DNA of 5,270 nucleotides from Chloroflexota bacterium (lineage in GTDB: Bacteria > Chloroflexota > Anaerolineae > Thermoflexales > Thermoflexaceae). This document shows positions 1-4,755 of the stretch, in pieces; within the stretch, counting starts at the first letter, position 1; each line of letters opens with the position of its first letter. The DNA is taken from assembly GCA_030550075.1 (NCBI GenBank), contig JAUQQB010000228.1, positions 1-5,270 of the forward strand, given 5' to 3'. The translations under genes and the position numbers were made by a program. Below the pieces are notes generated by a model. That model had not been told where the DNA came from. It made no database searches and saw only the letters and a program-made list of their open reading frames with translations.

Positions 1-55
1 AGGGGGGTGGGGCCATTCCGTCCCACCTCTAGAGCTTTCAACTGCGTAACTCCTA
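1..55. repeat. Partial copy of a MITE-like element (right end)
   Basis: These 55 bases match 4676-4730 in the same orientation with a single mismatch (C at 29 versus T at 4704). The copy starts in a G run and ends in AACTGCGTAACTCCTA, which is the terminal inverted repeat of the element at 4493-4730. After position 55 the two copies diverge at once (ATCATGATT here, GCAAAATAAC there), as expected of an element end. Only the right end is visible; the rest lies outside the window. A GTG inside it could open the CARF frame at position 7, but that is read-through of element sequence and not a credible gene start. Confidence 0.8.
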
Positions 56-179
56 ATCATGATTGGGCGGCCTCCGGTTCCTCGAGCCGGATTGCTTTCC
101 GTTCGGAGGGCCTGGAGGGGGCCCGTTCTACCAGAAATCTCTTGATCCACACCGACAAAGAGAGACCATCTGGAATTCC

Positions 180-184
180 GGAGG
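180..184 (+). promoter_or_regulatory. Ribosome binding site that fixes the start of the CARF gene
   Basis: GGAGG lies five bases before ATG at 190. This strong Shine-Dalgarno match decides for the 253-residue protein over a longer frame that would begin in the flanking repeat at position 7 and add 61 residues without recognisable features. I found no convincing sigma-70 promoter in 56-179. Confidence 0.75.
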
Positions 185-189
185 AAGCC

Positions 190-951
190 ATGAGCCGGGT
201 TCTTCGATGGCTGAAGCAATGGCCGTGGCCGTTAATCTTGACCGCGCTGGGATTCGTGCTCCTCAGCAATCTGGCCGCCTCCGCTTTCTGGGATTTCCTG
301 AACGGTTCATTGCGGGGAGGGATCCTGGCGCTGGCATCGCTCGTGCTGACCACCATCGTCACCCTAATCCTTTACGAACTTCGCCACCAATTTCTACAAA
401 TTAATATATCAGAACGAGCAACTCAAAACGCAAAATGTGCTATTCTGTTTCTTAGCAAATCGAATATTCCGCTAGATTCAATTAAAACAGAATTTTCAAA
501 TTTAGATCCAGACCAGCCGCCCTCCGACATAAAGCAGTGGAACTGGTTGCCATTGCTACGTGCCCTGTCCCCATACCGAAGGAATCCAAGCGGGATTCGG
601 ATTTATCTCATTTGCTCCATGGAATCGTGCTCCCAAATTGATGAAGCCTGTTCGATTATCAAGGGTTATTTTCATAATCAAGATGTAGAAATCATGCACA
701 ACAAAGGAAATCCAGCAAATTTCTTTGATATAGATGATGTGATAAACAAAACCGCGCAAGCGATTCATCTATTAGGGATACATCCGTCCCGAATTGTAAT
801 TGATGTGACGGGTGGGACGAAAATCGCCAGCATTGCAGGGATGTTAGTGGCTGTTCAGCGAGGAACGATGTTTCAGTATGTGCAAACGCAGCATCCTCAC
901 AAGATTCTGGGCTTTCAGGTGGGACTGCGACTGCCGGAAGTTCCAGCATAA
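190..951 (+). CDS. Membrane-anchored CARF-domain protein, probable type III CRISPR ancillary effector
   Basis: The 253-residue protein has two predicted membrane helices (about residues 13-34 and 43-63), a short basic and polar linker, then a soluble CARF-like domain (about 82-245). The domain shows a first hydrophobic strand ending in a polar turn (CAILFLSKSN, 83-92), a second strand and turn (IRIYLICSMES, 136-146), and the hallmark IDVTGGTKIAS (204-214) followed by a strand and YVQT. In known CARF proteins this DxTGGTK segment lines the pocket that binds cyclic oligoadenylate produced by Cas10. The known relatives in architecture are Cam1 (TM plus CARF) and Csx23 (TM plus a different sensor). 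No nuclease domain is visible, so action on the membrane (pore or depolarisation) is the likely output, by inference. The gene lies just upstream of the CRISPR leader. Base composition drops from GC-rich in the helix part to AT-rich from about 395 onward. Confidence 0.85.
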   Translation: MSRVLRWLKQWPWPLILTALGFVLLSNLAASAFWDFLNGSLRGGILALASLVLTTIVTLILYELRHQFLQINISERATQNAKCAILFLSKSNIPLDSIKTEFSNLDPDQPPSDIKQWNWLPLLRALSPYRRNPSGIRIYLICSMESCSQIDEACSIIKGYFHNQDVEIMHNKGNPANFFDIDDVINKTAQAIHLLGIHPSRIVIDVTGGTKIASIAGMLVAVQRGTMFQYVQTQHPHKILGFQVGLRLPEVPA

Positions 952-1172
952 TACAGCCTGATCCCGTGATCCCATTCCTCTGTTTTCCTACCCAAGGGTC
1001 TGCGCCTCCAAAGCAAACAGGATTTGTCATTAAATGTCTATTTAGCAATAATATATCACTTAATAATTTTCAAGTTTCGTATTATATTCGGTTAAAAATC
1101 ATTTTTATACTAATTTTCCGTCGAAATGAGTCGAGGTCTAGACTTCTTAATCTGGCTGTGCTCACAGGATTC

Positions 1173-1202
1173 GATCCGGATTTGACCGAGCATATCCGGA
1201 TC
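1173..1202. promoter_or_regulatory. Paired palindromes in the leader, possible operator
   Basis: GATCCGGAT (1173-1181) and ATCCGGATC (1194-1202) form a perfect 9-bp inverted repeat. The core ATCCGGAT is itself a palindrome, so the two cores are also direct repeats with a 20-bp centre spacing, close to two helical turns. Such an arrangement suits two dimers of a regulator on one DNA face. The binding protein is unknown; the WYL protein encoded downstream is one candidate, by inference only. Confidence 0.4.
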
Positions 1203-1297
1203 TTCCGTTGTGGTTGAGATATGATTATAATAAGTCTCGGATCTGTTGTAATATAGGTTTTTAAAAATCGCATATTATTTCTTCAATTCGTAAAAGA

Positions 1298-1327
1298 TCC
1301 TAATAATTTTCTGATATTATTATAGGA
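1298..1327. promoter_or_regulatory. Imperfect inverted repeat at the leader-array junction
   Basis: TCCTAATAAT (1298-1307) is matched by ATTATTATAGGA (1316-1327) with a two-base insertion in the right arm. It ends nine bases before the first CRISPR repeat. Leader-proximal motifs of this kind often guide spacer integration (leader anchoring site) or bind bending proteins. In AT-rich DNA such a match could also be chance. Confidence 0.3.
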
Positions 1328-1336
1328 CTAGGAAGG

Positions 1337-1676
1337 GTTGGAAAAGGAAAAATCCCTAAAGAGGGATGGAAACAAAAAATTTCGAAGGCGGTCCCACATC
1401 ATCACTTGAAGTTGGAAAAGGAAAAATCCCTAAAGAGGGATGGAAACGCTGAGTTGCCGTCGGCGGTGGCTGAGTTGCCGTCGGCGGGTTGGAAAAGGAA
1501 AAATCCCTAAAGAGGGATGGAAACCCCTCCTCACCCCACTCACCCTCCTCACCCCACTCACCTTGTTGGAAAAGGAAAAATCCCTAAAGAGGGATGGAAA
1601 CCCGTTGGCCCAGGACTAGGCGTCGCCGTCGGCCCAGGAGTTGGAAAAGGAAAAATCCCTAAAGAGGGATGGAGAC
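1337..1676 (+). CRISPR. CRISPR array: five 37-bp repeats, four spacers
   Basis: Repeats lie at 1337-1373, 1411-1447, 1488-1524, 1565-1601 and 1640-1676. The first four are identical; the last has one change (A to G at 1674), which marks it as the leader-distal end. Each repeat begins GTTGGAAAAGG, contains the perfect stem ATCCCT-AAAG-AGGGAT, and ends GGAAAC. The last eight bases, ATGGAAAC, would be the 5' tag of a crRNA after cleavage by a Cas6 such as the one encoded at 4756-5270. Spacers are 1374-1410 (37 nt), 1448-1487 (40), 1525-1564 (40) and 1602-1639 (38). Spacers 2 to 4 each contain an internal direct repeat, while spacer 1 does not. An open frame running through the array is a by-product of the repeats and not a gene. 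Confidence 0.98.
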
Positions 1677-1897
1677 GTATTTTGGAAGAGATCTCAACTT
1701 TCTGGCTTGGCCAAGCGGAAAGGTCCATGAAGCAGGAGGCAAACCCAGGCGCAGGCGCTCAGCCCACCCCTTGGGCAGACGCGAGGAGGGATGTCCTCGC
1801 CCAGGATCAGGGTGGATCACAGGGACCGGATCTCTTGCATCGTCCGGTCAGGGGTGAAAAAGGAGCACGGAGGTCGGGGTATTCGTTTATGGGGGGG
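1677..1897. other. Non-coding stretch with several small hairpins downstream of the array
   Basis: No recognisable gene lies here. Four inverted repeats fall within about 145 bases: the 12-bp palindrome GCTTGGCCAAGC (1705-1716), GCCCA/TGGGC (1762-1766 with 1772-1776), GCGAGGA/TCCTCGC with a 6-base loop (1781-1787 with 1794-1800), and GACCGGA/TCCGGTC with a 12-base loop (1824-1830 with 1843-1849). None is followed by a T run, so they are not standard intrinsic terminators. They could form a structured RNA, the 3' end of the array transcript, or the 5' leader of the WYL gene. Two open frames here have no homology that I recognise. Confidence 0.45.
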
Positions 1898-1926
1898 TTG
1901 ACATTAGGAAGTGATCCGCTTCTCCA
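1898..1926 (+). promoter_or_regulatory. Possible promoter of the WYL-domain gene
   Basis: A perfect TTGACA (1898-1903) lies about 120 bases before the preferred start of the WYL gene. At 17-base spacing the -10 position reads TCTCCA (1921-1926), a poor match to TATAAT. The -35 is persuasive and the -10 is not, so the call is tentative. Confidence 0.3.
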
Positions 1927-2022
1927 TACCCTCTCTTGAGCACAGCCAAAGAAATGGAGGGTCGGGGCGCCTTCAGCGCGCTCCCAGCCCCTTTGCCTGG
2001 GTTCATGATGGAGCTCGCATGT

Positions 2023-3993
2023 ATGGATTGGATGAGCCTGCTGCGTTCATGTCCGTATAATCGCCTCTTTCAAATCGCCCAGACCCTTCAAGCGCTCCCC
2101 ACGCGCCAGCGCATCCATCGAGCCCGTCTCCTCCAGGCCCTGGAGCGCTATCTCTCCCAACCGGAACATCCCGCGATGCTACTCCAGACGCTTCCCCCCA
2201 TTCCACGCGCGATCTTAGAGGCCCTGGAACGCGCGGGCGGTTCTATGACGCTCGCCGAATTCGCCCGGCGATTCGGTCCTCTCCACGCCCGCCCTGCAGA
2301 GGATCTCCAGCGCCGGGGCCTGATCTTCCCCATCCATCACGCCGTCTACCTCCCGGACGAAATCCGACCCCTGCTGCGCCGATCGCCGCCCCCTCCCGCT
2401 CCGGAAAGCCCTCCGCCCGGGATGACGCTCCAGCTCGATCTATGCTCCCTCCTGGCCCTGATGGAGAGCCAGCCCCTCTCCCTTCACGGACGATGGTTCA
2501 CTCCCTCCACATTGCGATCCATCGCCTCGTTTCTCCATCTCCCCTTCCCGGAGGCCCGTCGGGAGCACGAGATCCCCTACCTGGCTTTCCTTCACGACCT
2601 CCTGGAAGCGGCCGGGCTGGCCCGTTCCGCCCGGGGAGCGCTTTCCATAACCCCGGAGGCCATGGGCTGGCTGGAATCGCCCTATCCCGAGCGCGCCCGC
2701 CATCTCTGGAACGCCTGGTGGGAAAGAGAACCAGCGCCCTCCCGCTTCCCTCACGCGCTCGCCCGGCTCCCCCGCATGGCGCTGCGCATGGCGATTCAAG
2801 ACGCCCTGGATCAATGGCCGGAGGACGCCCGGATTCCGTGGGGGGAGCTGGCTCAGGCCGTCTATGCGCATCTGGTCGCCCTGCTCCCTCCGCGCCAGCC
2901 GGCCCCGGAGCCAGACCTTCTCCACGCTCATCTTCCGCTGCTTCTGGCCTGGATGGGTCTTCTGCTTCCCCCGGAGGGCGAATGCGCCGGCATGACCGCC
3001 CTGGGACGATGGCTGCTTCGAGGCGGCCCGCGGCCGGCCGATCTCATGGAACATTTCCAGCCAGGCCAGGCGACCATGGAGGGAGATCCCCACGGCCTGC
3101 GGATCATTGGCGATCTCCCCCTGGCGCTGCGGTTTGAACTCCGCATCTGGGCGGAGCCGATCAGCCCTACCGTGGATCGCCTGACCCCGGATCGGATCGC
3201 CGCCGCCATCGCCTGGGGACGGCGTCTGGAGGATTTCGAGGCCCTCTGGGAGCGAATCTGGGGGAAGAAAACCGATCCGGACCTTCGGTCGCTTCTCCAA
3301 TCATGGGCCATGGCGGCCCGGCCATGGGGCCTGCGCGCTATCCTCGTCTTTGAAGGCGATCCCAAATCACTCCCCCCTCGACTGCGATCCCGCCTGGGTC
3401 CGGAGATCCGGCCGGGACAATGGATCATCCGCGATCCCCGACCGGAGCCCTGGATTCGGGCGCTGCAGCGCCTCGGCTGGCCGGCCCGTGAGCCCTGCTC
3501 CCTCCGCATTGGCCCGGATCCCTCCACGGTGGATGCCGCGTGGCTCTGGCTGGGGGTGGAGCTGGGCTTGCGAGCGGCCCGCCGACGGGGGAGGACGCTT
3601 CCGCCCTTACGGCGCCTGCGGGATCGCCTGGCCCGAATCGCCGATCCGCTGGCCCTGGAAGGAGCGCGGGCGTTGCTGGAACAGATCGAAGGACCTGCGA
3701 TAGCCTCTCCCCAGCCATCCGGAGCCATACAATGGGAGACCCTCCTGAAGGAAGCGGTTCGGGAGGGCCGGCCGATTGAGCTGATTTATGCTCACCCTTC
3801 CGCCGATCGCCTGACGGCTTATTCGGTGCTTCCTCTTCGCCTGTTCCCCCCTGGACGCGGACGGCCACAGCCGATTCTGCTCGCGCTGGATCTGAACAAA
3901 GGGGAAGAACGGAATTTCCGTCTGGATCGCATCCTCGAGGTCCTCCCTATGGAGGTCGGGGGATACGCCCCATCATCTCAAAGCCGGCCATAG
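2023..3993 (+). CDS. Helicase-associated (XPB N-terminal-like) and WYL-domain protein, probable regulator
   Basis: The protein has 656 residues from ATG 2023, chosen because GGAG lies nine bases upstream and because the conserved-looking N-terminus (MDWMSLLRSCPYNRLFQIAQ) begins here. Starts at ATG 2005, ATG 2008, ATG 1954 or TTG 1936 keep the frame but have weaker or no ribosome sites. The N-terminal 130 residues are helical and wHTH-like (PRAILEALERAGG...LAEFARRFG...LQRRGLIFPI). A Pro-rich linker follows. Around residues 357-445 the pattern LRIWAEPIS...LTPDRIAAAIAWG resembles the helicase-associated domain near XPB/Ssl2 N-termini. Residues 569-646 form a WYL domain (LLKEAVREGRPIELIYA...YSVLPLRL...NFRLDRILEV). 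No Walker A or DEAH motif is visible, so it is not itself a helicase. WYL proteins regulate or assist CRISPR and other defence systems by sensing ligands or nucleic acid. A role for this one is inferred from its position after the array. Confidence 0.8.
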   Translation: MDWMSLLRSCPYNRLFQIAQTLQALPTRQRIHRARLLQALERYLSQPEHPAMLLQTLPPIPRAILEALERAGGSMTLAEFARRFGPLHARPAEDLQRRGLIFPIHHAVYLPDEIRPLLRRSPPPPAPESPPPGMTLQLDLCSLLALMESQPLSLHGRWFTPSTLRSIASFLHLPFPEARREHEIPYLAFLHDLLEAAGLARSARGALSITPEAMGWLESPYPERARHLWNAWWEREPAPSRFPHALARLPRMALRMAIQDALDQWPEDARIPWGELAQAVYAHLVALLPPRQPAPEPDLLHAHLPLLLAWMGLLLPPEGECAGMTALGRWLLRGGPRPADLMEHFQPGQATMEGDPHGLRIIGDLPLALRFELRIWAEPISPTVDRLTPDRIAAAIAWGRRLEDFEALWERIWGKKTDPDLRSLLQSWAMAARPWGLRAILVFEGDPKSLPPRLRSRLGPEIRPGQWIIRDPRPEPWIRALQRLGWPAREPCSLRIGPDPSTVDAAWLWLGVELGLRAARRRGRTLPPLRRLRDRLARIADPLALEGARALLEQIEGPAIASPQPSGAIQWETLLKEAVREGRPIELIYAHPSADRLTAYSVLPLRLFPPGRGRPQPILLALDLNKGEERNFRLDRILEVLPMEVGGYAPSSQSRP

Positions 3994-4038
3994 GGCCATT
4001 GGAGGCCCCAGGCATCGCCCGTCCTTTTGATCTTGATG

Positions 4039-4066
4039 TGGGAGCAATGGCGGACCCGTGCTCCCA
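4039..4066. terminator. Inverted repeat between convergent genes, possible bidirectional terminator
   Basis: TGGGAGCA (4039-4046) pairs perfectly with TGCTCCCA (4059-4066) across a 12-base loop. It sits in the 103-bp gap between the stop of the WYL gene and the stop of cas2, where a terminator serving both strands is expected. There is no T run on either side, so it is not a canonical intrinsic terminator. Confidence 0.45.
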
Positions 4067-4096
4067 TGGGGAATGCGGAAACGAGGGCCGGCACGC

Positions 4097-4372
4097 CTAA
4101 ACCCAGTAGATAGGCGAGAGACGGGTCACCTCCCCCTGACCCATGATCCGGATGCGCGCTACGCATCCCTGACAGAGGAAATAAAAACGCACGCTGTCTT
4201 CCTGCGGGTCAATCAGGGATCGAAGCCGCTCCTGGAGGCGCTGGATTTCAGGGAAGCCCAGATTGGCCTCAAAGACGCTGTATTGCACCCGCGTTCCGAA
4301 ATCCTTTAATGCCTGACAGACTCGATCCCGACGGCGGTCATCGGGGATGTCATAGCTAACGACCACGAACAC
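4097..4372 (-). CDS. cas2: CRISPR-associated endonuclease Cas2
   Basis: The 91-residue protein matches Cas2 in length and sequence. The first strand VVVSYDIPDDRRR carries the conserved metal-binding Asp (D8) and is followed by an Arg-rich turn, then the typical helix and GTRVQYSVFEANL segment. The C-terminal half has FYFLCQGCVARIRIMGQGE, as in many Cas2 proteins. Cas2 dimers bridge two Cas1 dimers in the complex that inserts new spacers next to the leader. I chose GTG 4372, which has AAAGGAGG five bases upstream; an upstream ATG at 4432 would add 20 residues before the usual first strand. No cas1 is adjacent: upstream lie a MITE-like element and then cas6 on the same strand. Confidence 0.95.
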   Translation of the reverse strand: MFVVVSYDIPDDRRRDRVCQALKDFGTRVQYSVFEANLGFPEIQRLQERLRSLIDPQEDSVRFYFLCQGCVARIRIMGQGEVTRLSPIYWV

Positions 4373-4377
4373 AGGGG

Positions 4378-4385
4378 CCTCCTTT
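4378..4385 (-). promoter_or_regulatory. Ribosome binding site of cas2, deciding a GTG start
   Basis: On the minus strand AAAGGAGG lies five bases before GTG at 4372. It is close to an ideal Shine-Dalgarno sequence and places the start exactly at the first beta strand of Cas2, which overrides the longer ATG frame. Confidence 0.8.
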
Positions 4386-4407
4386 CCTTGCCTCGCCTCT
4401 ATGGGAT

Positions 4408-4424
4408 CTTCCCGCTGCGGGAAG
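4408..4424. promoter_or_regulatory. Palindrome upstream of cas2, possible operator or 5' leader hairpin
   Basis: CTTCCCGC (4408-4415) and GCGGGAAG (4417-4424) are perfect inverted arms around a single T. The site lies 36 bases upstream of the cas2 GTG, between the MITE-like element and the gene. It could be an operator or a hairpin in the cas2 transcript. The remaining sequence 4425-4486 shows no gene; it contains ACCACAAAGG followed by ACACGAAGG, a short 9-base-period motif. Confidence 0.4.
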
Positions 4425-4492
4425 GCAACCACCTCTCGCAGGGAGCGTAGGGACGGTTCATAAAAACCACAAAGGACACGAAGGATATTTTG

Positions 4493-4730
4493 TAGGACTT
4501 ACGCAGTTCGTTTCCCATGGGGGCAAGGATTTTTCTCCCCCCTCCCCACGGCCCCAAGGGCCGGGGGGGGGGGGGTGAAAGGGGGTGGGGCCCCCCCCCC
4601 CCCCCCCCCCCCCCCAAAAAATCTTTTTTACCCCCCCCCCCCCCCCCCCCCCCGGGCCGGGGGGAGGGGGGAGAAAGGGGGGTGGGGCCATTCCGTCCCA
4701 CCTTTAGAGCTTTCAACTGCGTAACTCCTA
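4493..4730. mobile_element. MITE-like element with terminal inverted repeats and poly-C/poly-G core
   Basis: The left end TAGGACTTACGCAGTT (4493-4508) is inverted at the right end (4715-4730, AACTGCGTAACTCCTA) with one mismatch in 16. Flanks extend the symmetry further (ATTTTG before, GCAAAAT after). The element is about 238 bp and encodes no transposase, so it resembles a MITE. Its subterminal arms are also inverted: CTCCCCCCTCCCC near 4535 mirrors the purine-rich right arm. The core holds 13 G (4563-4575), 25 C (4591-4615), AAAAAATCTTTTTTA, and 23 C (4631-4653). Open frames across it are Gly/Pro homopolymer translations and are not genes. No clear target-site duplication was found. The homopolymers may partly be sequencing or assembly artefact. 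Confidence 0.65.
4558..4689. repeat. Duplicated G-rich unit around poly-C tracts, G-quadruplex-prone
   Basis: Two similar purine-rich units lie inside the element: 4558-4592 and 4654-4689. Both run GGGCC, a long G tract, GAAA, another G tract, T, GGGGCC. The second has four or more G runs (4659-4687), enough for a G-quadruplex. Between them are two C tracts flanking a short A6/T6 palindrome. The duplication may be real or may come from mis-assembly across a difficult hairpin. Confidence 0.5.
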
Positions 4731-4755
4731 GCAAAATAACGCTGAGGATCTGGAC

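Larger units (their letters stand above)
952..1336 (+). promoter_or_regulatory. AT-rich CRISPR leader region
   Basis: This 385-base stretch holds no credible gene; short open frames across it are low-complexity AT-rich translations. It becomes strongly AT-rich from about 1020 and abuts the first perfect repeat, while the mutated repeat lies at the other end of the array, so this is the leader side. Visible elements are two ATCCGGAT palindromes 20 bases apart (1174-1181 and 1194-1201), a TATAAT at 1226-1231 without a good -35 partner, and an imperfect inverted repeat at 1298-1327 close to the first repeat. Transcription of the array is therefore inferred to run rightward from here. Confidence 0.7.

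Noticed and set aside
7..189. N-terminal 61-residue extension of the CARF protein from a GTG at position 7
   Set aside because: The first third is translated from the repeated element end, no ribosome site precedes it, and GGAGG before ATG 190 gives a clear start directly ahead of the first membrane helix.
966..1217. 83-residue frame after the CARF gene
   Set aside because: AT-rich low-complexity translation without a ribosome site or recognisable domain; better explained as leader.
1781..1800. GCGAGGA/TCCTCGC hairpin as an intrinsic terminator of the array transcript
   Set aside because: No T run follows the stem, so an intrinsic terminator cannot be supported; kept only as part of the hairpin cluster.
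1517..1939. 140-residue open frame running through the CRISPR array
   Set aside because: It translates repeats (GKGKIPKEGW) and spacers; the open frame follows from array periodicity and continues into non-coding sequence.
2440..3300. 286-residue minus-strand frame within the WYL gene
   Set aside because: Shadow frame of a GC-rich gene; the plus-strand product has recognisable domains and this one has none.
4146..4153. Third ATCCGGAT palindrome, inside cas2
   Set aside because: It is a single copy inside coding sequence and probably chance; not counted as an operator.
4373..4432. Longer Cas2 starting at ATG 4432
   Set aside because: It would add 20 residues before the usual first beta strand and run through the palindrome; GTG 4372 has an ideal ribosome site.
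4399..4734. Gly/Pro-rich frames on both strands around the poly-C tracts
   Set aside because: They are translations of homopolymers inside the MITE-like element and have no protein-like composition.
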